From positions 1 to 36,970 of the forward strand of contig NZ_JAEK01000049.1 in assembly GCF_000518865.1 (NCBI RefSeq): a stretch of DNA of 36,970 nt. Reading direction: 5' to 3'. This DNA comes from Bacillus sp. J37. Lineage in GTDB: Bacteria; Bacillota; Bacilli; Bacillales; Bacillaceae. The notes below the pieces were generated by a model. It did not search any database. It was given only the letters and a program-made list of their open reading frames with translations, and was not told the origin of the DNA. Positions within the stretch are counted from its first letter, which is position 1; each line of letters opens with the position of its first letter. The position numbers and the translations under genes were made by a program. Positions 29,532-36,970 of the stretch are shown in pieces.

Positions 29532-31421
29532 ATGTATATTTCCGAAGTTAAAATTTTAAACTATAGAAGTTTTGAGCAATTTAATGTTAGTTTGAATGAT
29601 GGCCTATCAATTATTATAGGGGAAAATAACGTAGGAAAATCAAACTTCTTAGAGGCTCTAAGTCTTATCTTTAATAGTAATTATTCTATTAGGAAAAGAA
29701 CGCTACTACAGGAAGACTTCTGGAACGGTTTAATCATCAGAGATGTTTGGCCAGAGGTTGTAATTGAAGCAACTTTAAAGGGGATTGATACAGAAAATGA
29801 ACTTGCAATTACCAGTAGATGGTTAACTAGAAAACCAGGAGAAGGTAGACTAACTTACAAATTTAGACCGAAGGCTAATATATCAGTGAAACCTCCAACT
29901 AGAGCTATATCTATTGAAAAGATTCAGCTTCCATTAAATGAATATGAGTGGGTAATATACGGTGGAGAACGTGAAACGCTAGATACCTTTGATTTTAATA
30001 TGCTATCGAAGTTTGGGATTGAGTATGTAGGAGCACTTAGAGATGCAACAACAGAACTTAAAAAGTCATCTGGACAGTTGCAACGGATTCTTAGAAATTT
30101 TGATATTAAAGAAGCAGAGCTTAAAAAAATTGCAGATAAGATTGATGAGCTTAATAGACAAATAACTAAAGGGAAGGAAATTCAAAAGGTCCAAAGTGAT
30201 ATTAATAGATACCTAGGACGAATAACCGGCATATCAAGTCAAACAGTAAAAATACAAATGGGAGAAAGTGATTATGATTCTCTATTGAAAGATTTGAGGG
30301 TGTTAATTGGAACAAATGAGGATAATGTCCACTCTGTTGAAATGAACGGATTAGGATATAACAACTTACTTTATATCAGTCTTTTGCTTACACAATACAC
30401 TGCTATAAAAGAAAAAAGAATACAAAACCACGATTATATGTATCCTATTCTAATTGTGGAGGAGCCTGAAGCACATTTACATAGTCACTTGCAAAAATTT
30501 TTGGCAAACTATTTATTTGAACAAAAGGTAGCTGGACAAGTCATAATGACTTCTCATTCTACCCACGTTAGCTCCCATTCAAGTTTAGATAGCTTAATAA
30601 TATTTTATAAGGTTGAAGGGGAGACGATTTCTAATCGTGTAGGGTCCATTTTTGACTTGAAGGTAAAAGAACACCGTCAATATAAACGATATTTAGAAAG
30701 ATGGTTGGATGCCACAAAATCAGATATTTTCTTTGGACGAAAGGTACTTTTGGTAGAAGGAATTGCCGAAAGACTTCTAATGCCCAAATTCTTTTCTATG
30801 TTATATAAAGAAAAAATAGTTATTAACGGTGAGGAAGTAGAACGTGGAAAGACTCTTGAGGGCGAGGGGATTTCAATTATTTCAGTTGACGGAGTTGCTT
30901 TTCGCCCATTTTTACAGTTGTTTGGACAGAATGGATTGAATATTAAATGTGCAGTTTTGACCGATAGTGATCCGGCGGCAATACCTGTTAAAGACAACGA
31001 AGGAAATGACATAATTTTAGGTAATAATAAGATTTTAAAAGAAGAGGCTTATCCGTCAAAAATGGGGGAAATTGAAAGCTGTCAAAGAACTCTTAACCTA
31101 TTAAATGATTTCCATTCTACTCCAAATGTCTATATTTCTAATAATATAAAAACATTTGAATATGACTTATTACTTGAAAAAAATACCTCTTTCTTTTCAG
31201 AACTTATTCAAGAGAATAAATTGGGAACGCAAGAAAATCGAGAAAGAATTCTTTTACTTAAAGGGAAGGATTTCGCTAGAGATTGCTACAATCTAATTTC
31301 TAAAGAAAAAGGGGAGTTTGCTCAATTAGTATTAGATAAATTAAACGAGGGTAAAAGGTTAAATATCCCTTCATATATCAAACAAGCGTTTGACTTTTTA
31401 TTAGAGGAAGAAGGTGAATAA
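29532..31421 (+). CDS. gajA: GajA-like OLD-family ATPase/nuclease (Gabija)
   Basis: 629 residues. The N-terminal ABC-type ATPase begins MYISEVKILNYRSF, with Walker A GENNVGKSN (30-38), Walker B region LIVEEPEAHLHSHLQ (about 308-322) and TSHSTHVSS (about 340). The C-terminal TOPRIM domain has LLVEGIAERLLMP (about 402-414) and AVLTDSDPA (about 474-482), the metal-binding Glu and Asp. In Gabija, GajA forms a tetramer that nicks or degrades DNA and is restrained by nucleotides until phage infection lowers them. It is longer than the B. cereus GajA (578 residues). It overlaps gajB by 8 bp. Pairing with a UvrD-like helicase separates it from solitary OLD proteins. Confidence 0.88.
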   Translation: MYISEVKILNYRSFEQFNVSLNDGLSIIIGENNVGKSNFLEALSLIFNSNYSIRKRTLLQEDFWNGLIIRDVWPEVVIEATLKGIDTENELAITSRWLTRKPGEGRLTYKFRPKANISVKPPTRAISIEKIQLPLNEYEWVIYGGERETLDTFDFNMLSKFGIEYVGALRDATTELKKSSGQLQRILRNFDIKEAELKKIADKIDELNRQITKGKEIQKVQSDINRYLGRITGISSQTVKIQMGESDYDSLLKDLRVLIGTNEDNVHSVEMNGLGYNNLLYISLLLTQYTAIKEKRIQNHDYMYPILIVEEPEAHLHSHLQKFLANYLFEQKVAGQVIMTSHSTHVSSHSSLDSLIIFYKVEGETISNRVGSIFDLKVKEHRQYKRYLERWLDATKSDIFFGRKVLLVEGIAERLLMPKFFSMLYKEKIVINGEEVERGKTLEGEGISIISVDGVAFRPFLQLFGQNGLNIKCAVLTDSDPAAIPVKDNEGNDIILGNNKILKEEAYPSKMGEIESCQRTLNLLNDFHSTPNVYISNNIKTFEYDLLLEKNTSFFSELIQENKLGTQENRERILLLKGKDFARDCYNLISKEKGEFAQLVLDKLNEGKRLNIPSYIKQAFDFLLEEEGE

Positions 31422-33240
31422 AGAATTGACTGATAATGATAATTTCCGTAAAAGTATTGCAATTGCACCGTTAACTCAATCTGTTGTAGTTCAAGCGGGA
31501 CCTGGAAGTGGAAAAACTACATTATTGATTCAAAGATTGAAACATATTATCGAAAAACGTCCTATGTCTTTCTCAGGTATTGCATGTATTACCTATACCA
31601 ATGCTGCAAAGGATGAAATCATTGGTCGTTTACAAAAAGAAGGAGTGCAGTTACCAGCAGGACTTTTTATAGGGACCATTCATTCTTTTTTATTAGATTT
31701 TGTGATAAAGCCGTATTCACATTTTGCGAGAAAGGACCGTACATCTTATAAACTGGCTCCACCTGGTTTTGCAAGGGGTTACAAAACCGAGATAAGAAAC
31801 ATATTGAATAGCCCTAATTATTTCATTGATGAATCCACCTTGGCGGCGTTTGAAAGTTTAGGAAGAGATGAAAATGGATTTCCTTGCTGCTTTAAAGAAA
31901 AGATTTCTCCAGAGGCGACTAGAAAGTGGAAGGACTTTATTAAGGAAAAAGGATACATTGATCAACAAGATGTTATATTTTTATCTTATCTAATACTTAA
32001 TAAGTATGAACATATAAGGAAGGCAATTAGTTCAAGGTTTCCCTTTATTTTAGTGGATGAGTTTCAGGATGTAACATCATATCAGGATAAAGTGTTCTCC
32101 ATGTTAGTCCGTTCAGTATTCTTTTTCGTCGGAGATAAAAACCAATCTATTTTTAGTTTTACCGGTGCAAAACCTGAATTTTTTCAATCTAGGATTAAAG
32201 ATAAAAAATTCTTGAATTACAGGTTAACTAATAATTTTCGTAGTACAAAGCATATTGTAAAGTTTACCAACCGTAAAACTAATGTTCAACAAGAGGAAGC
32301 TGGTGACAATGCAGCCAGTAACCAAAAAGTATTATTTATAAAAAATATTGAGGAACTTTCTGAGGTTATACCATTATTTCACTCTATACGTAAAAAAGTA
32401 AGATGTGATGAAAAGTATAATCCCTACATGATATTAGCAAGAAAGAATGAGTATTTATCCAATATATCTCACTTAATACACAAACAAAATGTTGAAATTA
32501 ATCCGTTTCTTAAAAAACTAAGCAAAGAACACTATCGTCGCTTTAAAATATTACAAAACATTTTATTGGCCATTTCCCATAAAAAAGAAAATCAATTTGA
32601 AGATTCAGTCGAAAAAATGGCAGAAGCACTTAGTTATCTTATTTTTAATGAACATCCAAGTTTTGTGTCTTTAGCAGAGATCGGATACAACAAATTCATG
32701 TGGAGGAAATTACAAATATTTACGTTGCATTTTTTGATTGGCCTAAATCTAAAGGAAACCTCAGTAGAATCACTGTTTATACAATTAAAAGAATTCCTAT
32801 CTGAACAATCGAAAAAATTATTTGGAAAATCAATCGGTAATAAACTTAGAATGCTTAGTTACGATTGGAAAAATCAAGTGAGGGCTTCTAAGAAAACTAC
32901 TGTTTCAGATTTATTAGAGGATACAGGTAACTATGACAATAGTTCAGATTTTCAAAGTCATGTGTTTAATATACATACAGCAAAGGGACAAGAGGCAGAG
33001 TGTGTTTTAGTTATAGCTGAATCAGAAACTCAATTGCTAGAGTGGCTGGGAGATAATAATGATTCTGAAGAGGCACGTGTAGGTTATGTAGCATTTTCAA
33101 GAGCGAGAAAACTATTGTGTGTCTGGGCACCTTCTATTAAAGAGGAAAACTATAAATACCTCGAACAAAATATAGAATTCGTAGATAAGTCGTACTACGA
33201 TAGCAATCTAGTAATAGATGAAGAGTTAATTATTTCTTAA
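31414..33240 (+). CDS. gajB: GajB-like UvrD/Rep-family helicase (Gabija)
   Basis: 608 residues from a GTG start inside gajA, with GAGGAAG upstream. Superfamily 1 helicase motifs: QAGPGSGKTTL (27-37, Walker A), ITYTNAAKDEI (about 60-70, motif Ia), FILVDEFQDVTSYQ (about 209-222, motif II), GDKNQSIFSFTGA (about 237-249, motif III), LTNNFRST (about 270, motif IV), HTAKGQEAECVLV (about 516-528, motif V) and VAFSRARKLLCV (motif VI). GajB senses DNA ends and couples with GajA in defence. It is longer than the reference GajB (494 residues) but has all motifs. The 8-bp overlap ensures coupled translation. Confidence 0.87.
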   Translation: MNKELTDNDNFRKSIAIAPLTQSVVVQAGPGSGKTTLLIQRLKHIIEKRPMSFSGIACITYTNAAKDEIIGRLQKEGVQLPAGLFIGTIHSFLLDFVIKPYSHFARKDRTSYKLAPPGFARGYKTEIRNILNSPNYFIDESTLAAFESLGRDENGFPCCFKEKISPEATRKWKDFIKEKGYIDQQDVIFLSYLILNKYEHIRKAISSRFPFILVDEFQDVTSYQDKVFSMLVRSVFFFVGDKNQSIFSFTGAKPEFFQSRIKDKKFLNYRLTNNFRSTKHIVKFTNRKTNVQQEEAGDNAASNQKVLFIKNIEELSEVIPLFHSIRKKVRCDEKYNPYMILARKNEYLSNISHLIHKQNVEINPFLKKLSKEHYRRFKILQNILLAISHKKENQFEDSVEKMAEALSYLIFNEHPSFVSLAEIGYNKFMWRKLQIFTLHFLIGLNLKETSVESLFIQLKEFLSEQSKKLFGKSIGNKLRMLSYDWKNQVRASKKTTVSDLLEDTGNYDNSSDFQSHVFNIHTAKGQEAECVLVIAESETQLLEWLGDNNDSEEARVGYVAFSRARKLLCVWAPSIKEENYKYLEQNIEFVDKSYYDSNLVIDEELIIS

Positions 33241-33352
33241 AAAATCTATATGTACTCTTCATAGATTAGATGGCCTGTTATTTATTCTCTAAAATGTTAA
33301 TAAGACAAATCAAATTGGACTTTGGTGGAGTATCCTTGGGGGTGATTAGTTG

Positions 33353-34540
33353 GTGGACTTAAAATATATGACTCAGGATGAAAGAGAGAAACTTTACGAT
33401 GAAGTATGGAATAAACCACTTGCTGAAATAGCAGGAAAATATAAGGTTTCAGAAGCCACAATGCGAAAGCATTTAAAGAGGCTGATGATTCCATTACCGC
33501 CGAGGGGGTATTGGCAGAGAATAAGAAATGGTGAATCAGAAGAAAGAATTGATTTGCCACCAGTATATGGGACTTTAAAGAAATATATTAGAAACTATGT
33601 TATAAAACATAGAACTGATATTGATTCATTATCAGATGCAGAACTAACTTCTAAAGAAGAGCTACATTTATTGAGAGATGAAACAAAAAAACTCATTATT
33701 GAAAAATGTACCAACATTGAAATTGGTCATCAACTTAGAAACCCGCACCAATTAATTTCAAAACACAAAGAAGAAACACAAAATAGAGTGAAAAAAGGCA
33801 GGAAAATAAAAGGAACTCAAAAAAATATAGACCAGACAAGTAAAATTATTGAAAACGATGCTATCTTGCCTATCCATGTTTCTCGACCCAATCTTAATAG
33901 GGCTTATAGAATCCTAGATACCATAATAAAAACCCTAGATGATATGGAAGGAAAAGTAAGGGTTGAAACGAAAGAAAATCGGGACATTGCTTATTTTTTC
34001 ATTATATATACAGCTTTTCAATTTGAATTAGATGAAAAGGGTAGTAACTTAATTTTAAAAATAACCGCAAATGACTGGATGAGCTTTACAAATAAAAGTA
34101 AGGTAAATACTGAATTTAAAGATATGACAGAACTTCCTTTAGAAAAGCAAGTTGGTAAGATTATTTATCAGATGTTTGTGATTGCGAATAACTTTTTTGC
34201 TGATTACAAAATGGAAGAGCGAAGTGACCAAAGAGAGCAAGATGAAAGAGAAAGACAGAGAAGACTAGAACAAATGCGAAAAGGTGAGTTAGAGGAAATC
34301 AAGCAACTAAGCCAGGCTGTTGACGATTGGGATAAGGCAAGAAAAATTAGAGAATTCGCAGATGATATGGAATTAAATGTTCAAGAAATAAACGATATAG
34401 CAAAAAAAGAGAAACTATTAAATTGGGTAAAATGGGCGAGAAGTAAGGCGGACTGGATAGATCCACTGCTTGAGAAAGAAGATGATTTGTTAGGGAAAAA
34501 GGTAAGTTTTTTTGATCAAATTGTAGAGGAAAAGGAGTGA
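33353..34540 (+). CDS. Defence-island HTH protein of unknown function
   Basis: About 395 residues; GTG 33353, 8-9 nt after GGGGGTG, is preferred over the adjacent TTG 33350. The N-terminus DEREKLYDEVWNKPLAEIAG, KYKVSEATMRKHLKRLMIPLPPRGYWQRI is a helix-turn-helix unit (about residues 8-55) with the characteristic P-P-R-G-Y-W end seen in many uncharacterised bacterial proteins. The middle is a mixed fold and the 290-380 region is a charged coiled coil (EQDERERQRRLEQMRKGELEE). It lies 109 bp after gajB and 59 bp before the kinase gene. It may be the regulator or DNA-binding partner of the kinase; I cannot assign an activity. Confidence 0.7.
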   Translation: MDLKYMTQDEREKLYDEVWNKPLAEIAGKYKVSEATMRKHLKRLMIPLPPRGYWQRIRNGESEERIDLPPVYGTLKKYIRNYVIKHRTDIDSLSDAELTSKEELHLLRDETKKLIIEKCTNIEIGHQLRNPHQLISKHKEETQNRVKKGRKIKGTQKNIDQTSKIIENDAILPIHVSRPNLNRAYRILDTIIKTLDDMEGKVRVETKENRDIAYFFIIYTAFQFELDEKGSNLILKITANDWMSFTNKSKVNTEFKDMTELPLEKQVGKIIYQMFVIANNFFADYKMEERSDQREQDERERQRRLEQMRKGELEEIKQLSQAVDDWDKARKIREFADDMELNVQEINDIAKKEKLLNWVKWARSKADWIDPLLEKEDDLLGKKVSFFDQIVEEKE

Positions 34541-34599
34541 TTAAGCCTTAATATAAACAATATTTATTAAACTTAATAAATTTTGAAGGGAAAAACAGA

Positions 34600-36846
34600 A
34601 TGGGAAAAAAGTGGAGATATATTAATGACCGATATGTATATAAACCAAAATTAAAATTAGGTCAAGGTGGAAACGCTACTGTTTACATTGCTAGGATTGC
34701 AAAAGAAAAAGAAAGTAAGGAATTTGCTCTGAAAATTTTAGATGATTCACCAAATAATTTCAGTGAGAAAATTGAAAGATTTAAAATAGAAACAGAGCTA
34801 GTTATGAGTATCCAAAATGAAATAAATGGAGTAATTCCTATTTATGATTTTAATTTCAAAGAAAATGAAAGTGAAAAGTTTTGGTATATCATGCCTCTAG
34901 CCACCCCAATTAACGAACATTTTACTTATGATACAAGCATTGATGAAAAGGTAAAGTGTATCATTGAAATATCAAGAGTAATGACTCAATTACATAGAAA
35001 AGATATTGTTCATAGAGATATTAAGCCAAGCAATATTTATTTTTATGATAACAGCTACGCATTGAGTGACTTTGGTTTGGTTGATTATCCAGAAAAAAGC
35101 GATTTAACAAGAATAGGAGAACCAATTGGTGCAAAAGCAACAATAGCACCAGAAATGAAAATAGACGCTATTAATGCAGATGGGAAAAAAGCAGATGTTT
35201 ATTCTTTAGCTAAGACCCTATGGATGTTACTTGTTGGAAAAGATTATGCTTTTGAAGGTACATATAACCCAGAGAGTGAACTAATGGGTTTAAGAAAATT
35301 TTATAAAAGTATGCACCTTGTAGAGCTTGAACAATTATTAATTGATTCAACATTGGATAATCCTTATCTAAGGCCATCAATAGAAGAATTTTCACAAAGA
35401 TTAATAGGGTGGTCTAATATATACAATGATTTTAAAAGGAGCAATCTTAGTCAGTGGAGGTATATTCAGGAAAGATTGTTTGTAAAGGCTATACCAAAAA
35501 TTGCTGCTTGGGATGATATTGATGACATAATTACTGTTTTGAACCTATTGGGAAGTATGCCTAATTTGAATCATATGTTTATTCCTTCTGGTGGTGGTCA
35601 AGATTTGGATAATGCTGAAAGGGCAACTGAAGTAGGGTGTATAAGGCTAAAATGTGGTGGTGGATATTATATTATTAAGCCTAAAAGATTAATAGTTGAG
35701 AGTATTGATAAGGATTTTATGTGGAGTTACTTTCGGTTAGAGCTCGATAACTTGAATCCTATTTTTAGCACTGACGATAATCAAATGAGGGAACTTCTAA
35801 CGGAGGATTTACCTGGACACTATATTTCTTGGAAGAATGGTAATTACGGGTATTATGACGATGGAAGTAAGTTGCCGGATGGTTACAATCTAGTTGACCG
35901 TTTTCTTCAGGGATCATTTGTATTCTTTTCAAAGGCATCTGTTTACAATGATATTGCAGGTACCTATGATGCAAGACATAACAAGATGGATGCAGAAAAA
36001 TATAGAGCATATATAGAGCAAATGAAGAAAGACTATACGGGTATTGACTTTGATCATTTTTATTCAAAATACAACCAAGATACTTTGAGAGAAGAAATCC
36101 AACAATCAAATAATCAAGATGAGATAGATTTTATAAATTACGAACGTGTCATTGAGTTTGTAAACAAAAATTACAAGACATGGGATTTTTCAAGTATTTG
36201 TGGAAGGTTTCAAGGTTCCCCAAATGAAAATGTAGTTTTTTCTCTACAATTTAATTTTACTGTATCTGATTTTTTTTCTCCCACTCTCTATATATCAGAG
36301 AAAGGGAATATTGAAGAAGATCAAAAAAAACTCTATCTTTACACTTATACTTCAGATGATAGGTTTATTTTTGGGAAGTTTGAAGACGCAGTATGTGCAA
36401 TTAAGGAAATGGAGTCGTATATTCAGTATGAATGTGAACAAAAAGGACTATTGTGGGAAGAGAATATCATTTACTTTTCAATAAAATTGCATAAGATTAA
36501 ATCTCCAGCACACTTATTTACAAAAACGGAATTAGAGGCTGAACTAAGGAATGGTGATGATTCAAAACATAATACTCTTGTTATTGATTCGAATGGTTAT
36601 TTTAAGTTAGTAGAAGATGATGAATACATTAAACAACGTTATCCAGTAAGACATGAATCTTTTAATGCTTATAATAATTATGTTGGTCAATATTCTTCAT
36701 TAAATCATTTAGACGACACTTATCTATCTTCATTACAAGGTTGGCTAAGATATTTGAAAACGGGTAAAAGTCAGTATATTTCCTATATCTCTGAAAATTC
36801 GAATGAAGTGGAACTAATTAATTCAATAAAAGAATATATGGAGTAA
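34600..36846 (+). CDS. Ser/Thr protein kinase with large unknown C-terminal region
   Basis: 748 residues. A complete Hanks-type kinase domain spans residues 14-275: glycine loop GQGGNATVY (21-29), Lys45 in FALKIL, catalytic HRDIKPSN (138-145), DFGLVD (157-162), APE (184-186) and DVYSLAKTLWMLL. All catalytic residues are present, so it should be active. There is no transmembrane segment or PASTA repeat, unlike housekeeping PrkC. The remaining ~470 residues (from ERLFVKAIPKIAAWDDIDDI) match nothing I recognise and may be the sensor or effector. It closes the defence island, like other phage-triggered kinases. GAAGGG lies upstream of the ATG. Confidence 0.85.
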   Translation: MGKKWRYINDRYVYKPKLKLGQGGNATVYIARIAKEKESKEFALKILDDSPNNFSEKIERFKIETELVMSIQNEINGVIPIYDFNFKENESEKFWYIMPLATPINEHFTYDTSIDEKVKCIIEISRVMTQLHRKDIVHRDIKPSNIYFYDNSYALSDFGLVDYPEKSDLTRIGEPIGAKATIAPEMKIDAINADGKKADVYSLAKTLWMLLVGKDYAFEGTYNPESELMGLRKFYKSMHLVELEQLLIDSTLDNPYLRPSIEEFSQRLIGWSNIYNDFKRSNLSQWRYIQERLFVKAIPKIAAWDDIDDIITVLNLLGSMPNLNHMFIPSGGGQDLDNAERATEVGCIRLKCGGGYYIIKPKRLIVESIDKDFMWSYFRLELDNLNPIFSTDDNQMRELLTEDLPGHYISWKNGNYGYYDDGSKLPDGYNLVDRFLQGSFVFFSKASVYNDIAGTYDARHNKMDAEKYRAYIEQMKKDYTGIDFDHFYSKYNQDTLREEIQQSNNQDEIDFINYERVIEFVNKNYKTWDFSSICGRFQGSPNENVVFSLQFNFTVSDFFSPTLYISEKGNIEEDQKKLYLYTYTSDDRFIFGKFEDAVCAIKEMESYIQYECEQKGLLWEENIIYFSIKLHKIKSPAHLFTKTELEAELRNGDDSKHNTLVIDSNGYFKLVEDDEYIKQRYPVRHESFNAYNNYVGQYSSLNHLDDTYLSSLQGWLRYLKTGKSQYISYISENSNEVELINSIKEYME

Positions 36847-36859
36847 AGTATTCACAACA

Positions 36860-36970
36860 AAATCTTTTCTCTCCTATGTAACCCAATATTAAACTCTTCC
36901 GAACCAAAAAAAACATTTCCGATTCAGGCTCGATTACAGTGAAAATAAACATTTCCGATTTTCGACTCTG
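36860..36970. repeat. Right-end repeat, inverted relative to the left end
   Basis: Its reverse complement aligns with 1-125 in ordered blocks. It also contains the 14-mer AAACATTTCCGATT twice, at 36911-36924 and 36947-36960, spaced 36 bp apart, like repeated transposase-binding sites or a dispersed repeat. No gene. Confidence 0.5.

Overview
The window is AT-rich chromosomal DNA of a Firmicute, most likely Bacillaceae. The signs are strong AGGAGG-type ribosome binding sites, many TTG/GTG starts, sigma-A promoters with 17-bp spacers, intrinsic terminators, and Bacillus-type resistance genes and arrest-peptide leaders. I found no tRNA, rRNA, CRISPR array or intact transposase gene. The outer ~110-125 bp at each end look like imperfect inverted copies of one repeat, so the window is bounded by a repeat (contig edge or element ends).

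Region 1 (1-2000) is gene-poor. It holds a small minus-strand gene (280-884) cut in two by a 247-bp MITE-like insertion flanked by a 4-bp duplication, followed by a terminator remnant and a dispersed intergenic repeat.

Region 2 (2000-13310) is an antibiotic-resistance/modification cluster: TetR regulator with operator, YqeB-like membrane protein, macrolide phosphotransferase, VOC protein, SAM methyltransferase, AadK-type streptomycin adenylyltransferase, chloramphenicol acetyltransferase, APH-family phosphotransferase, a second methyltransferase, a nucleotidyltransferase, an RlmA/TlrB-type 23S rRNA methyltransferase and an ABC-F protein. Three genes carry translation-sensing leaders: cat has a cat-86-like leader (MVKADKLAS) and a 15-bp hairpin over its RBS; the rRNA methyltransferase has an ErmD-type leader (MTHFMRLRFPTLNQ) followed by two terminators; the ABC-F gene has a 7-codon leader (MQFLLFF) with overlapping hairpins.

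Region 3 (13311-19420) has small accessory genes: two matching promoter/18-codon ORF/terminator units, an XRE regulator overlapping a PD-(D/E)XK-like nuclease, two diverged paralogues of an unknown family (15826, 18597), a DUF1385 membrane protein and a frameshifted ankyrin gene.

Region 4 (19394-23809) looks like degraded mobile DNA: divergent regulators around a repeated operator-like motif, 1 kb of non-coding DNA with a duplicated block and a large hairpin upstream of a possible replication protein, a recombination junction with two truncated ORFs, a HEPN-like gene, and a GIY-YIG nuclease gene with an in-frame stop.

Region 5 (23921-36846) is a defence island, all on the plus strand: a tightly coupled four-gene operon with an HsdR-N-like nuclease, a PIN-like protein with a zinc ribbon, a PD-(D/E)XK-like protein, a Gabija pair (GajA OLD nuclease and GajB UvrD-like helicase), and an HTH protein followed by a Ser/Thr kinase with a large unknown C-terminal region. 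The four-gene operon and the HTH-kinase pair are the best candidates for undescribed systems.
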